From: Brevibacillus laterosporus LMG 15441
Lineage (GTDB): Bacteria; Bacillota; Bacilli; Brevibacillales; Brevibacillaceae
Length of the DNA: 64,000 nucleotides
NCBI RefSeq assembly: GCF_000219535.2
Contig: NZ_CP007806.1
Location: 3,072,501-3,136,500, forward strand
Direction: 5' to 3'
Under the pieces are notes generated by a model. The model did no database searches and had not been told where the DNA came from. It saw only the letters and a list, made by a program, of their open reading frames with translations. This document shows positions 40,882-50,092 of the stretch, one piece after another (position 1 is the stretch's first letter; the number at the start of each line of letters is the position of its first letter). The translations under genes and the position numbers were made by a program.

Positions 40882-41076
40882 CTAGGGAATGGTTACGTAA
40901 GAAATATTTAACATAGGTACTTCTACATCCACGTACTCACTATAATCAGGACCATTTAGTATCCTGACCGTTACCGTAGCATTCGTCACCTCTCGCAGGA
41001 TACCATAAATAATCCGCTGTAGCACATGAATCTGTACCTCAAAGCCTATATATTCTTCTAGTTCTTTTCTAAACAT
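40882..41076 (-). CDS. Small Sm-like (DUF2642-type) protein
   Basis: A 64-residue protein with a start helix and then beta strands: 'YIGFEVQIHV', 'IYGILREVTNATVTVRI' and a hydrophobic end 'ISYVTIP'. This pattern resembles the short Sm-like barrels (DUF2642) often found in Bacillus spore or surface proteins, whose function is unknown. It has a GAGAGGGG site and lies 45 bp after a second small protein on the same strand, probably in one transcript. The family call is tentative. Confidence 0.55.
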   Translation of the reverse strand: MFRKELEEYIGFEVQIHVLQRIIYGILREVTNATVTVRILNGPDYSEYVDVEVPMLNISYVTIP

Positions 41077-41121
41077 GGGCTGTACCCCTCTCTTACAAGA
41101 GAATATTTTTCATTGTTTTCG

Positions 41122-41355
41122 TTAGTCAGCTACTCGAACCGCTAACACTGCTGAATAGGGTACCAGCACAATATGATTGTTTGCATCAATCCCTCTTATA
41201 AAATCGCTTCCTACTTCTACTACAAAAATAACAATTTCACCTGCTGTCGTTGTAATATTCGTATCTACATTGTGGAACCTGTTGCATGCATTTCTCAAAG
41301 GAGGAATATAAGGATTGCCACCAAAAAATCTCCAAAAAAATCGACAAAGTCCCAT
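41122..41355 (-). CDS. Small hypothetical protein, Sm-like C-terminal half
   Basis: A 77-residue protein. The N-terminal part is Phe/Arg-rich ('CRFFWRFFGG') and the C-terminal half looks like a small beta barrel: 'AGEIVIFVVEVGSDFIRGID' then 'HIVLVPYSAVLAVRV', close in style to DUF2642 proteins. No signal peptide. The start has a GAGGAG site. It forms a probable two-gene unit with the 64-residue protein downstream. Role unknown; spore association would be a guess. Confidence 0.55.
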   Translation of the reverse strand: MGLCRFFWRFFGGNPYIPPLRNACNRFHNVDTNITTTAGEIVIFVVEVGSDFIRGIDANNHIVLVPYSAVLAVRVAD

Positions 41356-41715
41356 TTTATAACTCCTCTCTATAACAAAATAATACTGACAATAAAAAAT
41401 TTACAAATGTTTTCTATATACTAGTAATATATTTAAAGGTCATTTCTTTGGAACCGTACAAGCATACAAGCCGTGAGCCTTTTTCCTGCACAAAAAAAGA
41501 CCCAACTTCTAGGTCCCTATAAAATCCAAAGCCATCTAAAGCAGCTTAAACGGATCATGGCTATTTTATTTCTAGTATTTTTACCAAAAGCTGATCCACT
41601 GTCGATTCTAGCCCATAGCCAACACATTCATCATGTGTATTTCTCCTGCTGAACATGTGCCAATCCTTCAAGACTCGTCCCATACTTGCTTCTTGATTCG
41701 CTCCATAAAAGTAGA

Positions 41716-41744
41716 AAGCCCTATCTCTTTGGAAGATAAGGCTT
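41716..41744 (-). terminator. Terminator of the coiled-coil protein gene; gap 41356-41766
   Basis: AAGCCCTATCT (41716-41726) pairs with AGATAAGGCTT (41734-41744) with one mismatch. A weaker hairpin near 41498-41515 (GACC/GGTC with a T-run on the minus strand) is also present. I see no gene in this gap. Confidence 0.65.
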
Positions 41745-41766
41745 CATTTTGTGGAATTTGAATAAG

Positions 41767-41949
41767 TTAACTACAGCCTTTTTGAATGTTAGTTAAACGC
41801 CGGTCGATGGTTACTAGTTGACTCCGAATCTTCGACAAACGGTTTTCAGTACTATCCAATCGTTGATGAATGCCTAAAAGCCTGTGACGAATACGTTCCA
41901 ATTGTTTCTCTGCACGCTCGGTTTGCTCTAATAATTGAGCTATCAACAA
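41767..41949 (-). CDS. Short coiled-coil protein
   Basis: A protein of about 60 residues, almost wholly a heptad-patterned helix: 'LEQTERAEKQLERIRHRLL', then 'LDSTENRLSKIRSQL' and 'IDRRLTNIQ'. It ends in a single Cys. The best start is TTG 41949, 7 bp after GGGAG; a GTG at 41979 is in frame but has no site. No membrane segment is present. It probably self-associates. I do not recognise a family. Confidence 0.55.
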   Translation of the reverse strand: MLIAQLLEQTERAEKQLERIRHRLLGIHQRLDSTENRLSKIRSQLVTIDRRLTNIQKGCS

Positions 41950-42033
41950 TGACCATCTCCCTATTGAATTAAACTCCACAACCTGTTTGTAACCGTTTTA
42001 ATGAAGTTTGAAACCTTTTTCCATAAAAAAATT

Positions 42034-42058
42034 GTCCCGCCTAATTCATAGGCAGGAC
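42034..42058 (-). terminator. Terminator of deoD
   Basis: GTCCCGCCTA pairs with TAGGCAGGAC (one mismatch), followed on the minus strand by AATTTTTTT. Confidence 0.9.
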
Positions 42059-42074
42059 GAGTAGAAGCAGTTAC

Positions 42075-42785
42075 TTACGCTTCTGCAATAATAGCTTCCA
42101 ATGCAACTTCAATCATTTGGTTAAAGGTGGTTTGACGCTCCATAGCTGTTGTTTCTTCACCTGTCAAAATATGATCACTCACTGTAAGGACAGACAATGC
42201 GCGAGCACCAAATTTAGCTGCGATTGTGTACAGAGCAGTTGTTTCCATTTCAACCGCTAGGACGCCGTATTCAGCCAATTTTGGCAAGCGAGCTGTATCA
42301 TCATTGTAGAACGAATCACTTGTAAATACGTTACCAACCCTAGTCGGCATGTTACGTTCAGTAGCTACGTCATATGCTTTTTTCAACAAGTCAAAGTTAG
42401 CTGTTGGTGCATAATCGATATTGTTAAAACGTACTTTGTTAACGGCAGAGTCAGAAGAGGAAGACATCGCAATGATAATATCTCTAACCTTTACATCTTT
42501 TTGGATCGCACCGCATGTGCCTACGCGAACCAAATTTTTCACGCCATAAGAGTTAATTAATTCATGAACATAGATAGAAATAGATGGTACACCCATTCCA
42601 GTTCCCATAACAGACACGCGTTTTCCTTTATAAGTACCTGTAAATCCTAGCATACCGCGAACATTATTAAAGCACTCTGGGTTTTCCAAGAATGTTTCAG
42701 CAATGTATTTGGCACGCAACGGGTCACCTGGTAATAAGATAGATTCTGCAATTTGGCCTTCTTTAGCTTCGATATGTACACTCAT
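42075..42785 (-). CDS. deoD: Purine nucleoside phosphorylase DeoD-type
   Basis: A 236-residue hexameric-type purine nucleoside phosphorylase. Typical landmarks are '[14 protein letters not shown]' near the start, 'RVGTCGAI' (phosphate site), '[13 protein letters not shown]' (ribose site) and '[10 protein letters not shown]' with the catalytic Asp. It cleaves inosine, guanosine and adenosine with phosphate in purine salvage. The length equals the family norm. It has a TGGAGGGA site and its own terminator; no other nucleoside gene lies next to it. Confidence 0.97.
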   Translation of the reverse strand: MSVHIEAKEGQIAESILLPGDPLRAKYIAETFLENPECFNNVRGMLGFTGTYKGKRVSVMGTGMGVPSISIYVHELINSYGVKNLVRVGTCGAIQKDVKVRDIIIAMSSSSDSAVNKVRFNNIDYAPTANFDLLKKAYDVATERNMPTRVGNVFTSDSFYNDDTARLPKLAEYGVLAVEMETTALYTIAAKFGARALSVLTVSDHILTGEETTAMERQTTFNQMIEVALEAIIAEA

Positions 42786-42894
42786 GTTCGTGTCCCTCCA
42801 GTTATGTAAGAGATAGTTGGACGGGCATCAAAAGAGACGCCTTTCGTATTATACCCTATCCTTCTTACATATCATAGCTAAATTATCACAATCC

Positions 42895-43830
42895 TCATTC
42901 TATCGTTAAACTTTCCTCCACACAAAGTATTCCTTCATGAGCGATAACCGTACCTCTCACGCCTAATGGCAGCGGGAGATTAGTAGGATCGTGACCGATT
43001 TGCATATTAGCTAGCGTAGGTTTCTGAAAAGGAACAATGATTCTTTCAAAAATCTCCTCGACCGTAAAGCTTTCTTTCCCCTCTTTTGCGGCACAAGCCT
43101 CCCAGGAGCCTAAGATAATTGCGCTCGCATCGGAAAATTTACCTGCTAAAGCTAACTGAGTTAACATGCGATCCACTTGATATGGCTCTTCATCTATATC
43201 TTCTAAAAATAATATTTTATCAGTCGTATCAAGCTCGTATGCTGTTCCTAGCGTCGTACAAATTAGGCTAAGATTCCCGCCAACTATAGTGCCAGAAGCC
43301 GTACCTGGCACAAGGCAACGAGCAGCTATACCAGGTGGATTAACGATTTCACCCAACGGCTCTGCACAAAACAATATCCGTTCTAAATACTCTTTGGAAA
43401 GGGGATCAAAGCCATTAACCGGTTCTACTGCTGCCATGGGACCATGCAGAGTAGCTAAGCAAGCCTCCTGCATAAATGCCGTATGCAACGCTGTAATATC
43501 ACTATAGCCAATAAATAGCTTCGGATTCTCTGCTATAATCGAGTAATCCAATAAGTCTAAAAGCTGTGGTGTACCATAGCCTCCTCGAAGACACCAAATC
43601 GCTCTCACCTCAGGATCACGAAACATCGCTTCCAGCTCACAAGCCCTATTTTCTGGTGTATCACTTAAATATCCACCAAAGGAACGATAGCTACTAGGCC
43701 CTACCTTAACACGCAATCCCATAGCTTCTACCTCGCATATCGCCTTCTCTACCCGATACCCCTCAACTGGACTTGCCGGCGCTATTAATCCAACGCAATC
43801 TCCAACTCGTAATGTACATCCTTTATTCAT
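42895..43830 (-). CDS. ldcA: S66-family LD-carboxypeptidase (LdcA/MccF-like)
   Basis: A 311-residue S66 serine peptidase. The N-terminal domain shows 'VGLIAPASPV', 'RGGYGTPQLLDLLDY' and the nucleophile elbow 'GYSDITALH' (Ser). The C-terminal domain has 'ILFLEDIDEEPYQVDRM', which holds the catalytic Glu, and a late 'QIGHDPTNLPLPLGV' (His). Such enzymes cut the L-meso-Dap/D-Ala bond of recycled muropeptides; MccF relatives instead confer microcin C immunity. It is cytoplasmic. The start has a GGGGGAG site. Confidence 0.88.
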   Translation of the reverse strand: MNKGCTLRVGDCVGLIAPASPVEGYRVEKAICEVEAMGLRVKVGPSSYRSFGGYLSDTPENRACELEAMFRDPEVRAIWCLRGGYGTPQLLDLLDYSIIAENPKLFIGYSDITALHTAFMQEACLATLHGPMAAVEPVNGFDPLSKEYLERILFCAEPLGEIVNPPGIAARCLVPGTASGTIVGGNLSLICTTLGTAYELDTTDKILFLEDIDEEPYQVDRMLTQLALAGKFSDASAIILGSWEACAAKEGKESFTVEEIFERIIVPFQKPTLANMQIGHDPTNLPLPLGVRGTVIAHEGILCVEESLTIE

Positions 43831-43956
43831 GTACGACTCCCCCTAGATGTCTGATGAAATTATTATTGTTCAAACTCATTTTCTATACGTATGAGCCGTA
43901 TCAGGCCTTTTATCCCCGTTTTCTACCGAAAAATAACTGTGTCTTCAAAAAGATTT

Positions 43957-45024
43957 TTAGAAAGGATGAATGGGGAGGGCAACAGTGACAATCGTCCCTT
44001 CATTTTCCTGACTATGAATCATGATTCTTCCCTGATGCTGTTTCACTACTTGATAACACATAGTAAGTCCCAGTCCTGTTCCTTTTTCCTTCGTCGAATA
44101 AAAGGGTTCTCCTAATCGATGCAAGCGTTCTTCTTCAATCCCGATACCTTCATCCACGATTGCTATGCATACCTCTAGCTCGTTTACATACACTGTCAGA
44201 AAAATATCTCCCCCACCAGGCATTGACTCGGCTGCATTCATGAACAAGTGCAGTAAAACTCGCTTCATTAAATCGCGATCGCAGCTAATCAAGGGTATTT
44301 CTCCATAGAAATGAAACTCAATGTGGATCTCTAGGAACAGGGATTGATTTTCTTCATAAAAAAGCTCTATTGCTTCCTCTACAAGACTTGGAAGATATAG
44401 ATAGTTACGTTGTATTGGTTCAGGCAAAGACAACTGCATAAATCCATCAACAATCTGCTCGATTCGTTCAAATTCTCCTCCCATGATTTGCAGATACTTC
44501 AGTATCCTCTCATCTCTGTTTTCCATTTGCTTCTCCATTAATTTAAGAAAACCCTTTAAAGAAGTTAAGGGATTACGTAATTCATGAGCAATGGCAGCTG
44601 AGAGCTGACCAACTACCCATAGCTTCTCAGATTTACACTGCTTCTCTTCCACAAGCTTACGTTCTGTAATATTGCGTACAATCCCAACTACAAATTGAGT
44701 TGAGTTTGCATGCTGAATGGGATGTAGGGCAATTTCGTAAGTAGAGGTACCAAGCGGAGCGTTCAGACTTTCTTCATATTCGACCGTAGATTGCTGTTGT
44801 ACGGCTTCAAAACATTTATCCACAGAAAAAAGCATTGCTTCTTCTTTGAAAGAGGCTTGTATGGGTTTTCCAACAACTTCATCATATTCATATCCAGTAG
44901 CTTCTAAAAATGCTTCATTTACCTGTAACACTACGAATTGCTGATCTGCCGTTACCTTTATCAAGAAGATAATGTCTTTTACTTGATTCATCAGAAATGA
45001 AAACGTGGCCAACTCAGTTTGCAT
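43957..45024 (-). CDS. Orphan PAS-domain histidine kinase (sporulation-kinase-like)
   Basis: A 355-residue soluble kinase: a PAS domain (about 10-125, with 'EATGYEYDEVVGKPIQ' and a PAC-like 'VGIVRNITERK'), HisKA with the phospho-His in AIAHELRNPLTSLKGF, and HATPase with 'NAAESMPGGG', 'DEGIGIEEE' and 'GTGLGLTMCYQVVKQH'. The NPLTSLKGF box and short PAS-kinase layout are typical of phosphorelay kinases such as KinA/KinE that feed Spo0F. No response regulator is nearby, which agrees. The signal is unknown. The start has a GGAGAGGG site. The 45025-45283 gap shows nothing notable. Confidence 0.85.
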   Translation of the reverse strand: MQTELATFSFLMNQVKDIIFLIKVTADQQFVVLQVNEAFLEATGYEYDEVVGKPIQASFKEEAMLFSVDKCFEAVQQQSTVEYEESLNAPLGTSTYEIALHPIQHANSTQFVVGIVRNITERKLVEEKQCKSEKLWVVGQLSAAIAHELRNPLTSLKGFLKLMEKQMENRDERILKYLQIMGGEFERIEQIVDGFMQLSLPEPIQRNYLYLPSLVEEAIELFYEENQSLFLEIHIEFHFYGEIPLISCDRDLMKRVLLHLFMNAAESMPGGGDIFLTVYVNELEVCIAIVDEGIGIEEERLHRLGEPFYSTKEKGTGLGLTMCYQVVKQHQGRIMIHSQENEGTIVTVALPIHPF

Positions 45025-45283
45025 TGTTTTCCCTCTCCAGCTTTACAATCCTTTATTGTCTACTAAAAAACATCCTCCTCTTACATTCGCCCCTGTATAT
45101 CCATTTTCTTGCAATCAGCTTTCTCTAAACTGCAAAAACGGATTTCTAGTCTTGTGTCTATGAAAAGAACCGTAATCGAAAGCTATAAAAGAAAGGGACA
45201 AGCATTTTACCTCCGCTCATCCCTCGTTCGTTCGTATTATAAAAATGCTTCTGGCCATAGGCGAAAAAGAAGATGTGTAGAAG

Positions 45284-45688
45284 CTACGAGATTTTTCTTC
45301 TACCGAGAAAGCCTTCTTCCATCCCATGATAGTGGCTAACACTCCCCTCTCCTAGCTTCCAACAGAGGTATACCTCTACTCCATCTAGAATGGCCGGAAA
45401 ATCCACTAACCCAAGCTCTATCTCTTTAACCTTCATGCCATGTCTTTCGATCGCTTCAGCATGCATGGAATATTCCATATGCAAAAACTCTATCTGACAT
45501 TCTAATTCAAAAACCTCATGATCGGCAAAGTCATTAATCCCAATATGGTCAACATGACTTTTGACAATTTGCAAGCGGTGATATTTCTCAGAAATTTCGC
45601 GCTTTTGATCTCGTAAAAAGAGGAGTTCTTTTTCTAGAAACGGGATATATTGATTCGCTTCATCTAGACTAAAGTATTTCTTGCTCAT
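45284..45688 (-). CDS. DUF2203-family protein
   Basis: A 134-residue helical protein beginning 'KKYFSLDEANQYIPFLE', the usual DUF2203 opening, with a long coiled-coil middle and the conserved ending 'GVEVYLCWKLGEGSVSHYHG'. Family members occur in many bacilli and archaea; their role is not known. It is cytoplasmic, single-gene and divergent from the SprT-like gene. Confidence 0.85.
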   Translation of the reverse strand: MSKKYFSLDEANQYIPFLEKELLFLRDQKREISEKYHRLQIVKSHVDHIGINDFADHEVFELECQIEFLHMEYSMHAEAIERHGMKVKEIELGLVDFPAILDGVEVYLCWKLGEGSVSHYHGMEEGFLGRRKIS

Positions 45689-45879
45689 ACAGACTTTCTC
45701 CCTTCTACGTAATAATTTTACTTATAAATAACAACAGACTTATCACATTATTCATTTTTCTTCTAAACATTTTACATGAAAACGTCTTCTAATGTAATCC
45801 AAAGAACTGTAAATACCTGGTCTCTATATCTAGCGATTTTTTCTTGCCATCTTTGTTTTTCTCTCGCTACAATAGAGAT

Positions 45880-46584
45880 ATGAATAGTAAACAAAAACCA
45901 ACTGCCCTCATGTTAAAATATTTATACGCCCACCTTTTTGTTGTGGACCCAAAACGTGAATTGGAGCTGGAGAAACTCTCCTATCAGGACGTGTATGAAT
46001 TTATTCAGCAAATAAAACGTTTCACAAAAGAAAAACAACAAACGTTATCACTCTCTGGTAGCTTTCAAGAGCGAGCTATTTGGAGAATTGATACTTCTTC
46101 CTCCATGGAATTGTATCAAATTGGCAATCAATTAAGCCTTCATTATTTTGGCCGCCCTTGTAAGATTCCTATCGAATGGGATAAATCAGTAAAGGATGCT
46201 GCAGGAAGCTTTATATTTGAGCGAACCTATCAAAAGCCTATTAAAATTGTACAAAGCCTGTGGCAATACAATCAATTTGGCGCCCAGCATGTCATCGCCA
46301 CGCTCAAGCATGAGCTGGCTCATTACCATCTGTGCTTGCAAAACAAGCCCTTTGCGGATGGAACACCAGAGTTCGTAGCCGAATGTAAACGTATAGGAGC
46401 TCCCTTATTTGCGGTTAAAATGCTGGAAGGATTTCAGACATACTGCTCTGAGTGCGGCAGAAAGGCAGACATTTTAAAAAAAGCACGTAAAAAAGATAAA
46501 AGCCCTTGCTGTAAAGCGGCACTCGTATGCAAAGAGTATGTCATTCGTTTGCCTGATGGACGTCTTGTCCAAGTAGAAGTGTAA
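45880..46584 (+). CDS. SprT-like zinc metallopeptidase-domain protein
   Basis: A protein of about 234 residues. The SprT-like domain carries the HELAHYH zinc motif (HExxH) near residue 145 and is followed by a zinc ribbon with CSEC and CC pairs. SprT-like proteins resemble eukaryotic Spartan; bacterial ones are of uncertain function, possibly cleaving DNA-bound or stalled proteins. The ATG at 45880 gives a domain-like start; a frame of 12 more codons exists upstream. It overlaps nothing and lies 17 bp before the next gene, so the two are co-transcribed. Confidence 0.8.
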   Translation: MNSKQKPTALMLKYLYAHLFVVDPKRELELEKLSYQDVYEFIQQIKRFTKEKQQTLSLSGSFQERAIWRIDTSSSMELYQIGNQLSLHYFGRPCKIPIEWDKSVKDAAGSFIFERTYQKPIKIVQSLWQYNQFGAQHVIATLKHELAHYHLCLQNKPFADGTPEFVAECKRIGAPLFAVKMLEGFQTYCSECGRKADILKKARKKDKSPCCKAALVCKEYVIRLPDGRLVQVEV

Positions 46585-46601
46585 TGTAAAGGAGAAGGAA
46601 A

Positions 46602-46910
46602 ATGAGCCGTAAAGAAATTGAGGAACAGATTATCCGACAATATCAGCATGATGAACATATGATGATTTTAGTTTTTGCACAATGGTGCATCAATCATGGA
46701 CTTGATCCACATGAGCTATATCAGAGAGCGTATCCCAAGCAAGGTCAAAATCCATTGCTTGACCAAATCATGGAGTTGACCGTTCCCAAGGAAGAAGCCG
46801 GCACGATTGAAAATGATACACTGCTTGCTATGCTATCCATGTATGAAAATGATGATCTTGCTTTCGTGGTGAGTGAGGAGATAGAAAGACTAGCAGCACC
46901 TAAAAGCTAA
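46602..46910 (+). CDS. Conserved hypothetical acidic protein
   Basis: A 102-residue acidic protein with no signal peptide, membrane segment or cysteine motif. It starts 'MSRKEIEEQIIRQYQHDE' and is mainly helical. A clear AAAGGAGAAGG site precedes it and it follows the SprT-like gene by 17 bp, so it is probably co-expressed. I recognise no function. Confidence 0.65.
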   Translation: MSRKEIEEQIIRQYQHDEHMMILVFAQWCINHGLDPHELYQRAYPKQGQNPLLDQIMELTVPKEEAGTIENDTLLAMLSMYENDDLAFVVSEEIERLAAPKS

Positions 46911-46981
46911 TATCTGATTGATTACTTACAAGCAAAGCTTATTACTATGAGGTTAAAATCCTGAATGTGTGAAATGCGGAT

Positions 46982-47020
46982 GATCGGGCGTACGTATTAG
47001 CTTGTCGCGTACACCCGATC
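46982..47020. terminator. Bidirectional terminator
   Basis: GATCGGG (46982-46988) pairs with CCCGATC (47014-47020) around an inner GTACG/CGTAC stem, followed by a short T-run, between convergent genes. Confidence 0.8.
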
Positions 47021-47045
47021 TTTCTATTTATTCCCCGCTACATTC

Positions 47046-48743
47046 TTACATTTTTTCATAATCAGCTTGTTCTAACCAATCTACAATGTCCTTAACCACT
47101 GAATCTAGACAGCCTGCTGTAAATGGGGAGCGCAGCTCTGCCAGCTCGACGATCTCCGTAAAGCTTTTGCTGCCTCCTACTTCGCAAATACGCAAGTAGT
47201 TTTTCCATGCTTGGTCTCGATCTTTATTTGCTAATTGCCAAAACTGGAAGGCACAAATTTGAGCAAGACCATAATCAATATAATAAAAGGGATACTTGAA
47301 AATATGGCGCTGTTGATGCCAGTAATTTCCACGCTCTAAATAATCATTTTCTTCAAAGTTGTAGTAAGGACGGTACTCCCGTTCTAGCTGCCTCCATGCT
47401 TGTTTACGATCCTCGGGGCTTGCTGTGTGGTTTTCGTAAACATAATGCTGGTATTCATCCACCATGCAAATATATAGAATGGAGGAAAAACTATCATGTA
47501 CATGCTCATATTTAAATTTCTCGGCATCCTCTTTAAAAAAGAGAGACATCCATGGCCAGGTTAAAAATTCCATACTCATGGAATGAATCTCGGCTGATTC
47601 ACTAGTTGGAAAGATGCATTCTGGCATGGGGATGTGCCTGCTAGAATATGCTTGGAAGGCATGACCTACCTCATGTGTTAGTACAACAACATCATGGGAA
47701 GTTCCATTAAAGTTGGCAAAAATAAACGGGACTTTTTGCTCCTGAAAATAGTCACAGTAGCCACCTGTTGCCTTGCCTTTTCTGCTATACACATCAAGCA
47801 AGCCTCTATCTACCATCATTTTGAAAAATTCGTTCGTCTCAGGAGATAGCTCCTTATACATTCTTTTTCCGTTTTCTAAGATCCATTCCGGCCCCCCTTT
47901 TGGGACTGGATTTCCAGAAGGAAACAACAAAGGATCATCATAATAAGTTAACGTCGAGACTCCAATGTGTTGTCGCTGACGTTCTTTAAGGCGGTTCACG
48001 GCTGGTACAATCTGCTTTTTCACTTGTTCACGGAATACGCTGACCATCTCTTGGTTATAGTCTATTCGTTGCATACGAGCATAGCCTAGCTCCACGAAGG
48101 ATGGGAAGCCCAGCTTATGTGCGATAGTTGTTCTGATTTTAACAAGCTTGTCAAATATGTGGTCTAGTTCTGCTTCATGATCTTTCATATATTGATATTT
48201 TGCATCAATGGATTTTTTACGAATATCCCGATCGGTTGATTGCTGATATGGGCCTAGTTCGGGTAAGGATAGTTCCTTGCCATCAAATTCAACCTTAGCA
48301 CTGGCTAGCAATTTTACATATTCGCTACAATATTTATTCTCCTCCTGCAAATCATAAAGAACATCTGGAGAGAAGGTGCTCATTTGCTTTTCTGCCAAGG
48401 TAAAATAAACCTTCCCCCACTTTTGCTCATGCTTCTCTCTGTGGCGGGAATGTAAAATTGCACGATAGTATTCGTTCTTCCACTCATCAAAATAAGGAAC
48501 CTGCTCATCGTAAAATTCTTGTTCTTTCTTATAAAAATCATCTTCCGTGTTTATGCAAAAACGATTGCTAGCGATGCTCCATGCGGTTAGGAATTTTCGC
48601 TGTAAGGCAAGTATAGTAGCTATGGCTGCTTCTTCTTGTTCATACGTACTTATTTCCGTAAAATTATTCAATTGTTCAGTAAATTCTTCTTTCAATTGGG
48701 ACATATCAATTCGTTCATACGGAAAATCCTTAGATTGTAACAT
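47046..48743 (-). CDS. M3-family oligoendopeptidase
   Basis: A 565-residue zinc peptidase of the PepF/M3 type. The active-site helix reads VLTHEVGHAFQ (HExxH) near residue 330, and the third ligand Glu lies in 'SAEIHSMSMEFLTW'. The helical body and 'YCDYFQEQKVPFIFANF' upstream are typical. It cleaves short peptides in the cytoplasm. The start has a GGGGGAG site. It is a single-gene unit; the gap 48744-49071 is AT-rich and holds divergent promoters, with nothing else recognised. Confidence 0.9.
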   Translation of the reverse strand: MLQSKDFPYERIDMSQLKEEFTEQLNNFTEISTYEQEEAAIATILALQRKFLTAWSIASNRFCINTEDDFYKKEQEFYDEQVPYFDEWKNEYYRAILHSRHREKHEQKWGKVYFTLAEKQMSTFSPDVLYDLQEENKYCSEYVKLLASAKVEFDGKELSLPELGPYQQSTDRDIRKKSIDAKYQYMKDHEAELDHIFDKLVKIRTTIAHKLGFPSFVELGYARMQRIDYNQEMVSVFREQVKKQIVPAVNRLKERQRQHIGVSTLTYYDDPLLFPSGNPVPKGGPEWILENGKRMYKELSPETNEFFKMMVDRGLLDVYSRKGKATGGYCDYFQEQKVPFIFANFNGTSHDVVVLTHEVGHAFQAYSSRHIPMPECIFPTSESAEIHSMSMEFLTWPWMSLFFKEDAEKFKYEHVHDSFSSILYICMVDEYQHYVYENHTASPEDRKQAWRQLEREYRPYYNFEENDYLERGNYWHQQRHIFKYPFYYIDYGLAQICAFQFWQLANKDRDQAWKNYLRICEVGGSKSFTEIVELAELRSPFTAGCLDSVVKDIVDWLEQADYEKM

Positions 48744-49071
48744 GCTGTGTTATCTCCCCCTTATTTAATTTGGATTCGGTTTTTAAAGAAAAACTCCTGC
48801 TTTTTTCTCAGATCATTTAAAATTCACTGTCATTACAAAATTTCATTTCAATATGTCTATTTTCCTGCTATATTTGTATCATTTAGCCTATCACTCGTTT
48901 TTATTACAATTTATACTTTCAGAGGATAAAATTTACTTATTTCAAAAAAACATATTTTATGTTATTAATATGTATGATTAAACCAAGCAGGAAATTGTTA
49001 TTATTTGTCGAATCTTGCAAATGGGAACTAATGTTCAAATATGGTATATGTCACCTATGGGAGGAAATGAA

Positions 49072-50070
49072 GTGACCGAACAATCCAAGGGTTTCGTCTA
49101 CATTATTGGAGCTTTGGTAATCTGGTTACTTTTGCTCCTAACCTTTCAGTTTCTATTAAATATGAAACAAATCCAAGGGTTCACACGAAAAAATGTAGCC
49201 GAACATCAAATTGCTTTACTTTTAGAGGGTCCTACTTTCGATCAAGCTTGGAATAGTGCAGCCCTGCAGACTATGTATAAGCTACAGGACAAGTATCATT
49301 TTGATCTAGAGATCGTTCAGGAAGTGGATAGACATAAAATTAAGGCAGTCGCATCCAATCTGGCAGAGTCAGGATATGATTTAATCATGGGTCACGGAAT
49401 CGTTTTCTCTGAACCCTTTACAGAGGTAGCTGCCATGTATCCACATACAAGGTTTGTCACTCTTAATGGAACGGCCAGTCATCCAAATCAAACAGTCATT
49501 CAATTTGATATGGAACCAGCCGGTTATCTTATTGGCAAGCTGGCTACCCTGATGTCCAAAACGAAGACTGTAGGCTTTATCGTTGCAGATATGCCTAATG
49601 ATAGGCCTCTTGCGAAGGGATTAGAGCGTGGAGTGAAAGAAACAGACCCTTCCGCAAAAGCTTTAATCAGGTTTATTCCAGATTACAATGATACAAAGGC
49701 CGCCGTCAAAGCCGCTCGGAATTTGATGACTGAGCATAAAGCTGATGTGATTTACTCTGCAGGTGATAGTATTAATTTACAAGTAATCAATGAGGTGCAA
49801 AAACAAAATGTCCTTGCTATTGGATATATTAGTGACCAGCGTTTCTTAGCGCCGAACCATGTAATTTCTAGCCTCGTGCAAGACGTAGAGCAAGTGTATA
49901 CGACCTTAATTGAACAATATCTTCAAAAAAGACTTGAAAGTGGCACCGTATTGTATGGGCTTAATGAGAATGTAAATTGCTTGGGGCCTTATGGGAAGAT
50001 GGTTCCTCTTTCCGTCCAACTAGAAATGAATCGTACCATAGAAAATCTAAAACGAGCCAATGCCCATTGA
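49072..50070 (+). CDS. Membrane-anchored BMP-family protein, Med-like
   Basis: A 332-residue protein with one N-terminal membrane helix (about 8-30) and an external periplasmic-binding-protein fold of the BMP (basic membrane protein) family: 'LLLEGPTFDQAWNSAAL', 'DLIMGHGIVFSEPF', 'VGFIVADMPN', 'ADVIYSAGD'. There is no lipobox and no ABC transporter genes. This matches Med of B. subtilis, which affects ComK and the kinase KinD. The GTG at 49072 has a GGGAGG site 7 nt away. The gene ends inside the ribosome-site region of a histidine kinase gene 22 bp downstream, pointing to a receptor-kinase pair. Confidence 0.75.
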   Translation: MTEQSKGFVYIIGALVIWLLLLLTFQFLLNMKQIQGFTRKNVAEHQIALLLEGPTFDQAWNSAALQTMYKLQDKYHFDLEIVQEVDRHKIKAVASNLAESGYDLIMGHGIVFSEPFTEVAAMYPHTRFVTLNGTASHPNQTVIQFDMEPAGYLIGKLATLMSKTKTVGFIVADMPNDRPLAKGLERGVKETDPSAKALIRFIPDYNDTKAAVKAARNLMTEHKADVIYSAGDSINLQVINEVQKQNVLAIGYISDQRFLAPNHVISSLVQDVEQVYTTLIEQYLQKRLESGTVLYGLNENVNCLGPYGKMVPLSVQLEMNRTIENLKRANAH

Positions 50071-50092
50071 TCATGGCTTAGGAGGGATATTA

